A stretch of 22,006 nucleotides of DNA from UBA6183 sp046314755 (GCA_046314755.1 JBKDBG010000061.1:1-22006); one strand, 5' to 3'; positions 8,846-18,391 are shown, numbered from the stretch's first letter. Translations and numbers: made by a program. Notes: a model not told the origin generated them from the sequence alone.

Positions 8846-9122
8846 GTATGATTATACGCTCTTCAACTCATAAAAAACGGGGGGATAAGCATCTATCTTG
8901 AAATATCATCTAAATGTAAAATAACTATTATACCTTATTTCCAACTCTTTTGAATTCGGCAGTTACATGTCTGTAAATACAGGATATTATCAATTCTCGA
9001 TTAACTTGTAGGTTGATTAATTAAGAGTTAATGATGCTAAAGAATCAATTTTTCTATGCCATCGAAACTTTAAATAATTAAATAAGGATAATGGTTATAA
9101 TATCGTATATCAAATACAAAAC
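8846..9122. other. AT-rich intergenic region without recognised elements
   Basis: These 277 bases between the RNA helicase and the lipoprotein gene contain no ORF of note, no strong hairpin with a T-run, and no clear TAnnTTTG box. I see nothing further in it. Confidence 0.5.
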
Positions 9123-10172
9123 ATGATAAAATCACCATTAATCTATTTAACAATATTTATATTGGTATTGGGCTGCCAAGATAAATCAAGTGATAAGGTG
9201 CAGCCTAGTAATCAAGTCGATTCTACCACGAGTAAATGGATTTATTTCAACCAATCCTTTGTTACCAAAGAAAGAATATTTGATGTAATAGTAAATCCAC
9301 GAAAACCAAACGAGTTTATTGTATTGAGTGAAAACAAGTTGTATTTTCTTGACAAGAATTTTAAAGTGATAAATCAAGTTCAATATGCCAGTAGAAATTA
9401 TAGAGGCCTTCATTTGATTAATAATATTTTACCATTTTTCTTTACCAATGTTGAGAATGAATCAAATGGTAAAAACTATTTTAATAGATATTGGTTGGAT
9501 TTTGAAAGTTATGGACTTATTTATTGGGGTATTAATTACCCTAGCGAGTATGTAAGTTATGACGGAAGTGCAATATGTGAAATAGTTGATCAAGTAGAAG
9601 ATTATTATAACCAAAAGCTCCCCATAAACCTTTATGAGATTAGCCATTATCAAAAGCCAAATATACCACGAGATTATGTGTTAAAACGCTACGGACAATT
9701 TTCATCTGATACTACAAATTACACCATTAGTAATCCTTTATTTGGTTTTTCTAAGGTATTATCAAATAAGTTGGGCTACTTATTATATAATGAAGGTGTG
9801 CGAAGGTATACGCTTGTTAATCCAACATTAACAAACCATTCCAACCAATCATTTCCTGATAACGACACTAGAAAATTCATATCAACGGACGATAATTTTT
9901 ATGTACAAGTGAATATGAAAACCTATTCGATAAATCAAGATGGCACACATAGTGAAGTACCCAAGTTAGCTGATTTTCATTTAATTGATAAAATTGATAA
10001 TGAGAATTTATTGTTAAATCAGGGTGATTTTGCTGTTTATAATATCAAAAATGGCTCAATAACTTATTTAAATAATTCAGGTTCTAAGCCTAATGAGCAT
10101 ACTTGTGTGCTTAATCATAAAATTATTGTATTCAAAACTGAAGGAGTCAAAACCTATTCTTTAACAAAATAA
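9123..10172 (+). CDS. Lipoprotein of unknown function
   Basis: 349 residues from ATG at 9123. The N-terminus MIKSPLIYLTIFILVLGCQD is a lipoprotein signal with lipobox VLGC (Cys18 lipidated), followed by a polar linker (DKSSDKVQPSNQVDSTTS). The mature part is rich in aromatic residues, Asn and short beta-like segments. A stretch near residues 50-85 (NPRKPNEFIVLSENKLYFLD) reads like a blade of a beta-propeller that compares values, but no domain can be named. It is more AT-rich than its neighbours and stands alone: 277 bp after the RNA helicase and convergent with the HrpB gene 47 bp away. It is likely attached to the periplasmic or outer membrane; the side facing out is not known. I do not recognise a family. 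Confidence 0.75.
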   Translation: MIKSPLIYLTIFILVLGCQDKSSDKVQPSNQVDSTTSKWIYFNQSFVTKERIFDVIVNPRKPNEFIVLSENKLYFLDKNFKVINQVQYASRNYRGLHLINNILPFFFTNVENESNGKNYFNRYWLDFESYGLIYWGINYPSEYVSYDGSAICEIVDQVEDYYNQKLPINLYEISHYQKPNIPRDYVLKRYGQFSSDTTNYTISNPLFGFSKVLSNKLGYLLYNEGVRRYTLVNPTLTNHSNQSFPDNDTRKFISTDDNFYVQVNMKTYSINQDGTHSEVPKLADFHLIDKIDNENLLLNQGDFAVYNIKNGSITYLNNSGSKPNEHTCVLNHKIIVFKTEGVKTYSLTK

Positions 10173-10219
10173 CTTGGTTAAGAACATAATTAAATTATTT
10201 GCCAAATAAAAATTGTATT

Positions 10220-12703
10220 TTACCTTTTTACACCGCCCTTAGCCACGGCCTTGGCTTCCCAAGGTTCATCAGGCCAGGCATGTTTAGGATACCTGCGCTG
10301 CAATTCCTTTTTAACTTCGTAATACGTGTTATTCCAAAAGCTTCTTAAATCGGCAGTTACTTGCACGGGCTTGTAGCCCGGAGATAATAAGTGTAACACC
10401 ACACCGGTTTGGCCGTTATTAATTTTAGGAGTTTCCGCTAAACCAAATACCTCTTGCAAGCGAACAGCCAACACCGGAGTTTCTCCGTGCGCAAAGTATT
10501 CCAAGCGAATGTTTGAACCGCTGGGAACTTGTATTTTTTCAGGGGCAAGTTTATTCAGCAATTGTTGTTTGTCCCATCCCAAATAATTCAACAAGGCATC
10601 TTTCAAATCAATACGCTTTAAATCTTCGGGCTTTTTTACTTCATGTAAATAAGGCGCTAACCATACTTCGGCCACAAGCAACAATTGTTCTGTGTTCACA
10701 TCCGGCCAATCTTCTTGTGTATTCCAATTTCTTAAACTTAAAATGCGGTGTTGCAGTTGAATAAATGCATCATCTATTTGCAACAAACTTTCGCCTTGTT
10801 GTTTAATGGCATCAATAATGGCTTGCTGCACCAACTCATTGCTAGGGTTGGGTATAGGCGTTGATTTAAGTACAATATTTCCAATGCGTAATTCACGGTT
10901 TGCAATTACTCCGCCTTTGCGTGCATCCCAGGTAATTACCTCTTTCTCACGTACCATACTAATTAAATCTTTTGGGTTAAGGGGAGAAGCCAAAAAGATT
11001 TTTCCTAATCCGTCACGGGCATCCATATGTGCAACAGCCAACCAACTTTCATGCGCCAAATCATCTTTATGGCCGGCTGTAGCAATTTTACCATTGGCCA
11101 ATTGAAACTGTGCATTATTGCCTGTTCGTGCACAGGCAATACGTTCCGGGTAAGCATGCGCCAATAACAAGCCCGTTTCATGCACATCAACGGGTTCGTT
11201 TGATGGTTCAACTTTTAACAGGTTTCGGTATTGTGCAGCAATTTTTTCAATTCGTGCTAATCGGTTATTTAATTTGCCCACCTCACGGTTTCTTCTCAAC
11301 ACTTCAATTCTCAAATTAATATCAATTCCTGAGTCTTTAGGCAATGGATCTCTTTCTTCTAACACTGCGGCAATATCCGCTGCCAAAGCCACCGAATGAT
11401 TTTCTTGTGCCTTAAGCAACATGTGCGCAATACGCGGATGGCAGGGGAGTTGATGCAAAGCTTTTCCGTGTTTGGTCACTTTATTGCCCTCAATCGCATG
11501 CAATTGTTGCAAGGTATCAATGGCCATGGCCACAGCCGCTTTAGGTGGTGGTGTTAACCATGTTAACGCGTAAATATCGGATATTCCCCAAGCAAATAAT
11601 TCAAGCATTAAACCGGTAAGATCGGCTTCTTCAATTTCCGGAATTCTATGTTCCGATAATCTGTCGTGGGTTGCTTTGCTCCACATGCGATAGCATACTC
11701 CGGCACTTAATCTACCTGCACGGCCTGCACGTTGGTCGGCTGAATCTTTGGTGATGGATACGGTCTCTAATCTGGATAAACCTGATTTTGGATCAAACCT
11801 TGAAACACGACTCAAGCCGCAATCTACAACCATTTTGATGCCTTCAATGGTTAAACTGGTTTCGGCAATTGAAGTGGCCAATACTACTTTTCGTTTGCCG
11901 TTTCTATTGGGCATAATGGCCGCCATTTGTGCAGCAGGTGGCAACTGACCGTATAATGGATGTATCGAAAATCCGGATAATTCTTTTTCTAATAATTCAG
12001 CTGTTCGTTTAATTTCTGCTTCTCCTGGTAAAAATACCAAAGCATCGCCTTCGTGTTTCTTAGTCGCATCGAAAACTGTTTTTGCAGTAAGTTCGGGCAG
12101 CAACATTAAATCAGATTGGCCGGTGTAATGAATTTCAACCGGGTATTGTTTTCCCTTGCTAACCGAAACAGGAGCCTGCAATAATTCTTCTAATGCTGCC
12201 ATATTTAAAGTGGCCGACATCACCATAATCCGTAAATCCGGCCGCAATACTTGTTGGGCTTCTCTGCATAATGCCAATGCCAAATCGGCATGTAAACTGC
12301 GCTCATGAAACTCATCAAAAATTACCAATCCAACATCTTCCAAAGCATTATCTTGTTGCAACAAACGGGTTAAAATTCCTTCCGTTACCACCTCAAGCCG
12401 GGTTGTCGCACTCGTTTTTTGTTCAAATCTAATCCTATATCCAATGGTTTCGCCAACCGGTTCGCCCAACAAATCAGCCATACGATACGCAATGGTTTTC
12501 GCAGCCAATCTTCTGGGTTCAAGCATCATTATTTTTTTATGATTCAACCATTCTTCCTGCAATAAAGTCAGTGGTAACAAAGTACTTTTTCCTGCTCCGG
12601 GCGGGGCATTAACAATAAGGGTTTGGTGTTGCTTGAGTTTTGATTTTACATCATCAATAATCTCAACAACGGGCAATTCAACTTGGTAAGGATTAAACGT
12701 CAA
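10220..12703 (-). CDS. hrpB: ATP-dependent DExH-box helicase HrpB
   Basis: 827 residues. Motifs: Walker A APPGAGKS (33-40), LEPRRLAAK (61-69), DEFH in place of DEAH (130-133), SAT (163-165), ATSIAETSLTIEGI (276-289) and QRAGRAGR (324-331). The long C-terminal region with LSPGYKPVQVTADLRSFW and RYPKHAWPDEPW is the HrpB signature that separates it from HrpA, and the length matches the family. The start is TTG at 12703: there is no in-frame ATG between the upstream stop and the Walker A motif, and residues 2-30 align with the usual HrpB N-terminus. A -7 box TACTTTTG lies 17-24 bp upstream. HrpB is a predicted RNA helicase of poorly known role. The gene is alone, divergent from the protease gene and convergent with the lipoprotein gene. 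Confidence 0.95.
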   Translation of the reverse strand: MTFNPYQVELPVVEIIDDVKSKLKQHQTLIVNAPPGAGKSTLLPLTLLQEEWLNHKKIMMLEPRRLAAKTIAYRMADLLGEPVGETIGYRIRFEQKTSATTRLEVVTEGILTRLLQQDNALEDVGLVIFDEFHERSLHADLALALCREAQQVLRPDLRIMVMSATLNMAALEELLQAPVSVSKGKQYPVEIHYTGQSDLMLLPELTAKTVFDATKKHEGDALVFLPGEAEIKRTAELLEKELSGFSIHPLYGQLPPAAQMAAIMPNRNGKRKVVLATSIAETSLTIEGIKMVVDCGLSRVSRFDPKSGLSRLETVSITKDSADQRAGRAGRLSAGVCYRMWSKATHDRLSEHRIPEIEEADLTGLMLELFAWGISDIYALTWLTPPPKAAVAMAIDTLQQLHAIEGNKVTKHGKALHQLPCHPRIAHMLLKAQENHSVALAADIAAVLEERDPLPKDSGIDINLRIEVLRRNREVGKLNNRLARIEKIAAQYRNLLKVEPSNEPVDVHETGLLLAHAYPERIACARTGNNAQFQLANGKIATAGHKDDLAHESWLAVAHMDARDGLGKIFLASPLNPKDLISMVREKEVITWDARKGGVIANRELRIGNIVLKSTPIPNPSNELVQQAIIDAIKQQGESLLQIDDAFIQLQHRILSLRNWNTQEDWPDVNTEQLLLVAEVWLAPYLHEVKKPEDLKRIDLKDALLNYLGWDKQQLLNKLAPEKIQVPSGSNIRLEYFAHGETPVLAVRLQEVFGLAETPKINNGQTGVVLHLLSPGYKPVQVTADLRSFWNNTYYEVKKELQRRYPKHAWPDEPWEAKAVAKGGVKR

Positions 12704-12719
12704 AACAAATGATTTGAAG

Positions 12720-12727
12720 CAAAAGTA
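12720..12727 (-). promoter_or_regulatory. Candidate -7 box for hrpB
   Basis: The minus strand reads TACTTTTG, an exact TAnnTTTG match, 17 bp before the TTG start at 12703. Its position supports that start by giving a short leader. No clear -33 element was found. Confidence 0.45.
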
Positions 12728-12808
12728 AATGATTAATACTTAGGTTAAATTTTTAGATGTTACTTTTTTGTGCATACAGTTTCACTTACCGAAACCTAAA
12801 TTGCAAGC

Positions 12809-14995
12809 ATGCGTAAGTTATTTTTCCTCTTTCTTTTGTTCTTGATGGTGTATCAAAATCAAGCACAGCAAGTTTATTTATCACCTAATTTAAAGTTGTT
12901 TCTTCAAACACAACAAAAAGAAAATAGTATTGATAAAAAATCAAACCGAATGATTGCAGCCTTTATTAAGGTGGATACACAAGTGTTGAATGAACAAACT
13001 TTACTTGGTTTGGGTGTGCGCATTGGTACCAAAGCCAAAAATATTTGGACTGTACAAGTTCCTGAAAATAAATTACAACAGTTTGTACAACTTAAAGGCT
13101 TACTTCAAATACAATTGGATGAGCCTATTGCCGTAAATATGAATGTGGCCAGACGTGCAAGCCGTGTTGATTCGGTGCATAAAGGCACGAATTTACCCAT
13201 GCCTTACACCGGAAAAAATGTTGTGGTTGGTATTATTGATGCAGGATTTGATTACGGTCATCCAACTTTTTATGACACCTCCGGTAAACAACTTCGCATT
13301 AAACGTATTTGGGAGCAACATAAAACAGGTACGCCTCCAAGCGGTTACTCCTATGGCAATGAAATAACCGACACTGCACAAATGATTTTATCCGCAAATG
13401 ATGTGGCCTCTTTTTCTCACGGCACACACGTTGGCGGAATTGCAGCAGGTTCGGGCAATGGAGCCGGAAACGATACTTCGTACAAAGGAATTGCATACGA
13501 AAGTGATTTGGTTTTTGTGGGCATTAAACCACAGCCGGATGAATGGACAAGCATGGGAATGACCAGTATTGTTGATGCCGTGAATTACATTTTCACCTAT
13601 GCCGAATCACAAAATAAACCTGCTGTTGCCAACCTAAGTTGGGGTTGTTCCATTGGCCCGAATGATGGCAGTTCCTTGGTTGCGCAAGCTTTGGATAACT
13701 TAACCGGACCCGGAAAAATATTTGTGGTTTCAGCGGGTAATAACGGTGATGAAAAAATTCACTTAACCAACAAAGACAATGTATCGGCCTTAACCATAAC
13801 CTATTTAAACTTTCCGTTGGTGAAAGGTGAGAAGCGCACCTGGGTTGATGTTTGGGGTGAAAAAGGGAAGGAGTTATGCGTGAGTTTACTCATGTACAAT
13901 GGCAATACTTTGCTAGATTCATCTGTAAAAATTTGCGCCATTAGTAACCAAGCAGTGGATACCTTTTTACTCGGACTTTCAGGTGATACTTTATTTTATA
14001 AAATGAGTGCAGCAGCCGTTGATCCGAACAATGAAAAAACACATGTGTTGCTTGATTTATTTAATAAAAGTAACCGAACTGTTGCCATGCGCATCGATCA
14101 TGGAGGTAAATACCATGCTTGGATGGGATTGGTGAATGACTACACCGGATATTATGGGGCATTTAGCAACAACGGTTTATTTTATGCCACCAATGGCGAC
14201 AGCAGCTTTACATTAGGCGAAATGTCGTGTACGCGCTCAGCCATTACTGTAGCTGCATTTACCACCAAAACTAGGTTTAGAAATTTAGCAGGTTCAAATG
14301 TGAGTTATTCAGGTTATACCGTAACCGGTGCATTAACTCCATTTTCTAGTCATGGCCCAACAGCAGACCTGCGCAACAAGCCCGATGTAGCCGCTCCTGG
14401 AATGACTTTGGCTTCAGCCGTAAATTCTTATGATGTATCTTACGCAAACGGTGGAAGTAATTATGGGCAAAGTGTGGCTCAATTTGTTGGCAACCATACC
14501 GGCCGAACCTATTATTATGCCGAAGCCAGTGGAACCAGTATGGCTGCACCCATGGTAAGTGGTATTGTTGCGCTGATGTTGCAAGTCAATCCAAGCTTAA
14601 CACCTGAACGAGTTAAAGACATTTTCAAACAGACCGCCATTTTAGATAATTTCACCACCGCTAATCCCAATCCATATTTCTGGGGTGTTGGAAAAGTGAA
14701 TGCTTATGGCGCAGTAAAACGTGCAGTTGAAACAGTTGGCTTAATAGATGAAAACGATATTTTAAATAAGGTTATTTCATTGTTCCCTAATCCTGCAACC
14801 AACGAATTAAACATAGTAACAAATAATTACCAATACCTAGATTATCAAATCACCGATATAACCGGTAAATTGATATCAAACGGATGTACAACAAACAATA
14901 AACTTAATGTTAGTGAGTTACAAAACGGCATGTACATTATTACTTTTAAAAGTAACGGCAGCCTTATTGCTACTCATAAATTCATAAAAAACTAA
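12809..14995 (+). CDS. Secreted subtilisin-family (S8) serine protease with T9SS sorting domain
   Basis: 728 residues from ATG at 12809. Signal peptide MRKLFFLFLLFLMVYQNQAQ; a pro-region-like segment to about 130; an S8 catalytic domain with Asp144 in GIIDAGFDYGHP, His204 in FSHGTHVGGIAAG and Ser577 in ASGTSMAAPMVSG, so the triad is complete. The unusually long gap between His and Ser holds an inserted beta-rich region (about 320-460). A type A T9SS C-terminal sorting domain covers about 655-728, starting LFPNPATNELNI and ending SELQNGMYIITFKSNG plus a basic tail. This sends the protein across the outer membrane, where the domain is normally cleaved and the protein released or attached to surface polysaccharide. 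Substrate is unknown; a nutritional or processing role is plausible. The next gene downstream carries a closely similar sorting domain. Confidence 0.95.
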   Translation: MRKLFFLFLLFLMVYQNQAQQVYLSPNLKLFLQTQQKENSIDKKSNRMIAAFIKVDTQVLNEQTLLGLGVRIGTKAKNIWTVQVPENKLQQFVQLKGLLQIQLDEPIAVNMNVARRASRVDSVHKGTNLPMPYTGKNVVVGIIDAGFDYGHPTFYDTSGKQLRIKRIWEQHKTGTPPSGYSYGNEITDTAQMILSANDVASFSHGTHVGGIAAGSGNGAGNDTSYKGIAYESDLVFVGIKPQPDEWTSMGMTSIVDAVNYIFTYAESQNKPAVANLSWGCSIGPNDGSSLVAQALDNLTGPGKIFVVSAGNNGDEKIHLTNKDNVSALTITYLNFPLVKGEKRTWVDVWGEKGKELCVSLLMYNGNTLLDSSVKICAISNQAVDTFLLGLSGDTLFYKMSAAAVDPNNEKTHVLLDLFNKSNRTVAMRIDHGGKYHAWMGLVNDYTGYYGAFSNNGLFYATNGDSSFTLGEMSCTRSAITVAAFTTKTRFRNLAGSNVSYSGYTVTGALTPFSSHGPTADLRNKPDVAAPGMTLASAVNSYDVSYANGGSNYGQSVAQFVGNHTGRTYYYAEASGTSMAAPMVSGIVALMLQVNPSLTPERVKDIFKQTAILDNFTTANPNPYFWGVGKVNAYGAVKRAVETVGLIDENDILNKVISLFPNPATNELNIVTNNYQYLDYQITDITGKLISNGCTTNNKLNVSELQNGMYIITFKSNGSLIATHKFIKN

Positions 14996-15104
14996 ATCCA
15001 TAATATTGATCCAAACATAGGCTGCATTAAAAAGCATAAGTTTAAATGAATCTGATATTTATAATTTAAAAAAGCTATCTTTATCAAATTAACAACCCTA
15101 ACTT

Positions 15105-16487
15105 ATGCGAAATTATTTAATTAAAGGTGCTATTTTATTGGCATCCACTTTTGCCACAAAAGCAACAATTGCCCAATCCATTCCTAATGGAAATTTTGAA
15201 AACTGGATTACTACGAGTATAGATAAGCCCAACAATTGGATTTCAACCAATGACGATTATAGTGGTGGGCCCATTTGTGTATCAAAAAGCAGCGATAGCA
15301 GAAGTGGCTTTGCCATTAAGCTGGAAACCAAAGAAACCGGATTTGGTACAGGTGCTGCAGGCTTTTTTATCAATACATCAGGCGACCCACTTTCAGCGGA
15401 AGGGGGTGTGCCATATTCCCAAATTCCTGATGGAATTAACGGGTATTACAAAGGGAACTTTATTACAGGAGATAGCGCAATTATTTTGGTGATATTTAAG
15501 AAGAATGGTCAAATTTTAAGTCAAAACCTGTTTAAAATTGGCACATCAACAAATACATATACTCCTTTTAACTTCACATTTGATTTTATTGATAACCCCG
15601 ATACAGTAATTTTTGGAGCAGCCTCATCAGATATTGTTAACAATCAAGAATTAACCCCCGGTAACTCCATAATTTTTGATGATATTACATTTACAGGCAC
15701 TGGAATCAATCAACAATTAAATAATACTAATTTTAATGACTGGTCAAGCAGTTTGTTTTACGATTTTGCCGATTGGACACCATCTACAAATGAAGTAACA
15801 AGAACCACTGATAAATATAAGGGTGAATCAGCAGCTTTAATTCCGGTTACCGATTTTGGTGATGGATTTATTTTGGGTGGCAACTTAACCTTAGGTAAAC
15901 CCAATGAGAACATGAGCCGACAAGGAATTCCATATAATAAAACTGATGATACCCTTACTTTCTATTATAAATTTAACTCAGTTGGGGATGATAGTGCCGC
16001 AGTAATTGTTGGATTGTTCAAGCAAGGCTTCCCCATTTTGAATTTGAATATCATGCTTGAACCTACCTCAACCTATCAACAGGTGAACATTCCGTTAAAT
16101 GTATCTCTTGCTCCAGATACTATTTCCATGTCGTTTGCAGTAGCACAGTCACAAATTAACCCCGCAAGTTTAGGTTCTATTTTGATTATTGATGAAGTAA
16201 CCTTTGCAAGCGAACCATTAAACACAGGAATGAAAAATTGGATTAAAGGCACCCAACAAGCATCGATTTATCCTAATCCTATGATTAGTGAATTAAATAT
16301 CCGTACTCAGGGTTATAAAAATGCCAATTATGCTGTAATGGATATTGCAGGCAAAGTATTATTAAGCGGAAATGTTGATGATATGCCAATTTATACTGGC
16401 GAACTGCAAAACGGAATTTATTTGATTACTTTAAAAAGCAACGGTAAAGTTATATGCACACAAAAGGTGGTTAAAGCGAATCACTAA
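15105..16487 (+). CDS. Secreted T9SS cargo protein with two tandem copies of an uncharacterised beta-rich domain
   Basis: 460 residues from ATG at 15105. Signal peptide to about residue 24 (ATIAQ). Two homologous domains follow: A about 25-200 and B about 202-375. They match at NGNFENW against NTNFNDW, at GGVPY against QGIPY, at YYKGNFITGDSAIILVIFKK against YYKFNSVGDDSAAVIVGLFK, and at SIIFDDITF against SILIIDEVTF. The opening motif (asparagine-rich, F-x-x-W, then a later P-x-x-W) recalls the PCMD-type putative carbohydrate-binding jelly-roll domain of Bacteroidota, but this is not certain. A T9SS type A sorting domain occupies about 386-460 (IYPNPMISELNI, GELQNGIYLITLKSNG). It lies 109 bp after the protease gene and is followed by a strong terminator. 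A possible adhesin or glycan-binding surface protein; function is inference. Confidence 0.88.
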   Translation: MRNYLIKGAILLASTFATKATIAQSIPNGNFENWITTSIDKPNNWISTNDDYSGGPICVSKSSDSRSGFAIKLETKETGFGTGAAGFFINTSGDPLSAEGGVPYSQIPDGINGYYKGNFITGDSAIILVIFKKNGQILSQNLFKIGTSTNTYTPFNFTFDFIDNPDTVIFGAASSDIVNNQELTPGNSIIFDDITFTGTGINQQLNNTNFNDWSSSLFYDFADWTPSTNEVTRTTDKYKGESAALIPVTDFGDGFILGGNLTLGKPNENMSRQGIPYNKTDDTLTFYYKFNSVGDDSAAVIVGLFKQGFPILNLNIMLEPTSTYQQVNIPLNVSLAPDTISMSFAVAQSQINPASLGSILIIDEVTFASEPLNTGMKNWIKGTQQASIYPNPMISELNIRTQGYKNANYAVMDIAGKVLLSGNVDDMPIYTGELQNGIYLITLKSNGKVICTQKVVKANH

Positions 16488-16510
16488 AATATTTTAAGTC
16501 ACTTACGATT

Positions 16511-16547
16511 AAAGCCATTACAGATAATTTCGGTAATGGCTTTTTTT
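16511..16547 (+). terminator. Rho-independent terminator after the T9SS cargo gene
   Basis: A perfect 11-bp stem (AAAGCCATTAC at 16511-16521 with GTAATGGCTTT at 16533-16543), an 11-base loop and a seven-T run (16541-16547), 24 bases after the stop codon. Confidence 0.85.
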
Positions 16548-16755
16548 ATGTATGATTATTTGAATGCAAATGAGTGAAGCCATTTATACGAATGCTGATA
16601 ATAAAATGAATAAAATGGGTATTGATACTGACTAACTACAACCATGTTGGAGCTAATTATTTATATAAAACATTGAAATACAATTATTAAGTGCATTTTT
16701 TGAACCATACCATTTGCCTCATAATTAACATTATGTTAAATAGTTCATTTCATAA
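16548..16755. other. Intergenic stretch between two convergent genes
   Basis: Between the two hairpins of the 321-bp gap (16488-16808) there is only AT-rich sequence and a 23-codon ORF at 16564-16635 that shows no support as a gene. I see no RNA gene or repeat here. Confidence 0.5.
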
Positions 16756-16780
16756 TTAAGGGAGCTATTCACTCCCTTAA
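16756..16780 (-). terminator. Hairpin after the TPR protein gene
   Basis: A perfect 9-bp inverted repeat (TTAAGGGAG and CTCCCTTAA, loop of 7) 29 bases past the stop of the minus-strand gene. There is no strong T-run on either side, so termination efficiency is uncertain, although the position suits a terminator. Confidence 0.55.
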
Positions 16781-16808
16781 TAAATTATTTAATTATATTG
16801 AATTGAGA

Positions 16809-18200
16809 TTACTCTTGTTCCAACTCTTCTATTTGTTTCTTAATCTCCATGAATTTTTTCTCATCGTTCATGTTACCATAAACAGATTTAATTGATTCCA
16901 AAACCAGGATTTTGTTGTTACGTTTCTCACGTTTTTTGTCGTCATCCGATTCACTCATGGTTTCAACGGCAGCTAACGCATCGTTAAAATGTTTTAGAGC
17001 TCTTCCCAAAATTTCATCTTGTTGTTTCTTTAGCGGTGCTAATTTTTTATCATAATCGGCTTGTGTGCTAGCTTGAATATTGTTGATTTTGTCCGCAACT
17101 TCTGTGTTTTCATAGTTATTAATCAAAGCTCCCATGGCATAATGTCCATCCATATTATCCGGATTAATTTCAATAGATTTTTTGTAATCCTTTTCAGCTA
17201 AGGCCACCAACGACTTTAATTCTTTATATAATGAATCCGATAACGCTCTTTGTTTTTTGGCTTGAGCCTCTAATTTAGCTTTTGTAGCAGGCACTTTTTC
17301 ACGAGCTGCCTTATTCTTTAACACATCCGATTCAACTCGGGCATCTTTTGCTCTTTTACTTCTGTCTGATGCCATTCGATCGTAAATATTACCACGTATA
17401 TACATTAACATGGCGTTTTCCGGGTCGTTGGTTAACACATCATTTAATTTGGTTAGCAACACATCAGTTTTGTTCTGGCGGATATAAATGTTTAACTCAT
17501 AATTCAATAAGTCCTTATCAGTTTGAAAACGCTCTCTGCCTTTGCTTACCACTTCTAAGGCTCTGGTGGTATCCCCATCATTTAAGTAAGTTTCGGCATT
17601 AAAGTAATATACCAATGGATCATTATATCCGGCATCAATCAACTTTTGTGAGTAATTGCGGGTGATATCCATTCGTTTATCAAAGTAGGCCGATTTATAA
17701 ATGGCATTGTAAATATTACCTTCAGTTAGATTGTTCTTTTTTAACACCCCTTCTTTATCGAACTTTACGTTATCCAATACATATTCAAAAAACTTGATGG
17801 CATCTTCATAACGTTTCGCCTGCAGCATATCATAAGCCTTATTATACGCATCAAAGGATGATTGAATAATGGCAATATCATGGCAGTAGTCATATTTTTT
17901 CTTCACATCACTTGTTACACATCCTTTTGCCGCCAATACAAAATTTTCTACCGAATTGGGATCAATTAGGTTGGTGTAGTTCTTACTGTGCAAGATGGTA
18001 TCGTAAATGGCCGTGCGGTAAAACCACATTTTAGGGTCATTTTTGGTATCCTCATGGTTTGCCGCCAAGTCAATGTATTTTTTAGCATCTTCCAACTCAA
18101 GGTTATTGAGAGAAAAATAGGCATTTTCAACGTTGGCTCTTTGTGCCATTGCTGCACCCGAACATAGGCCAACAGCAATAAGTAAAACAACTTTCTTCAT
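16809..18200 (-). CDS. Secreted/periplasmic tetratricopeptide repeat protein
   Basis: 463 residues from ATG at 18200. A TTG six codons upstream is unlikely because the ATG begins a clean signal peptide, MKKVVLLIAVGLCSGAAMAQ. The mature protein is helical with TPR-like repeats such as AYDMLQAKRYEDAIKFFEYV, DPLVYYFNAETYLNDGDTTR and DYKKSIEINPDNMDGHYAMG. A lysine- and alanine-rich, coiled-coil-like stretch interrupts them (about 280-330), and the C-terminus is strongly acidic/basic (MSESDDDKKREKRNNK, then KKQIEELEQE). TPR proteins act as scaffolds for other proteins; no partner is shown here. It is divergent from ppk1 and convergent with the T9SS cargo gene. Homologues of this size are common in Bacteroidota but no specific function is known to me. 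Confidence 0.88.
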   Translation of the reverse strand: MKKVVLLIAVGLCSGAAMAQRANVENAYFSLNNLELEDAKKYIDLAANHEDTKNDPKMWFYRTAIYDTILHSKNYTNLIDPNSVENFVLAAKGCVTSDVKKKYDYCHDIAIIQSSFDAYNKAYDMLQAKRYEDAIKFFEYVLDNVKFDKEGVLKKNNLTEGNIYNAIYKSAYFDKRMDITRNYSQKLIDAGYNDPLVYYFNAETYLNDGDTTRALEVVSKGRERFQTDKDLLNYELNIYIRQNKTDVLLTKLNDVLTNDPENAMLMYIRGNIYDRMASDRSKRAKDARVESDVLKNKAAREKVPATKAKLEAQAKKQRALSDSLYKELKSLVALAEKDYKKSIEINPDNMDGHYAMGALINNYENTEVADKINNIQASTQADYDKKLAPLKKQQDEILGRALKHFNDALAAVETMSESDDDKKREKRNNKILVLESIKSVYGNMNDEKKFMEIKKQIEELEQE

Positions 18201-18373
18201 AAAATAAAAATCGCTCAAATTTTAATTGGGTGCAAACTAATGCTTAATCTTTGCATTACAAAAAACGAAAGTTAAGCACTTTTCTGATGTTAAGTCATTG
18301 TTAATTTGCATTTGGTTGTATGCAACTATCCCGCCAAATTGCGTAATTGAATCCTTATTCAAAATAGTTGTAC

Positions 18374-18381
18374 TATTTTTG
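18374..18381 (+). promoter_or_regulatory. Candidate -7 box for ppk1
   Basis: TATTTTTG matches TAnnTTTG exactly and lies 10 bp before the ATG at 18392. If used, the mRNA would be almost leaderless. A TTG at 18347-18349 is somewhat too far away (24 bp gap) for a typical -33. Confidence 0.4.
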
Positions 18382-18391
18382 TAGCTGTTGT

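Noticed and set aside
10195..10209. Short AT-only hairpin between the lipoprotein gene and hrpB (TTATTT-GCC-AAATAA)
   Set aside because: Six A/T pairs give little stability, and a convincing terminator needs more; left unannotated.
10513..11948. Several plus-strand ORFs of 66-99 codons within hrpB
   Set aside because: Shadows of the hrpB coding frame; no conserved features.
15076..15083. TATCTTTA upstream of the duplicated-domain gene as a -7 box
   Set aside because: One mismatch at the most conserved G of TAnnTTTG and no -33 partner; not strong enough to list.
16564..16635. Small plus-strand ORF of 23 codons in the 321-bp gap
   Set aside because: It follows a strong terminator, has no promoter match and no protein features; chance occurrence is likely.
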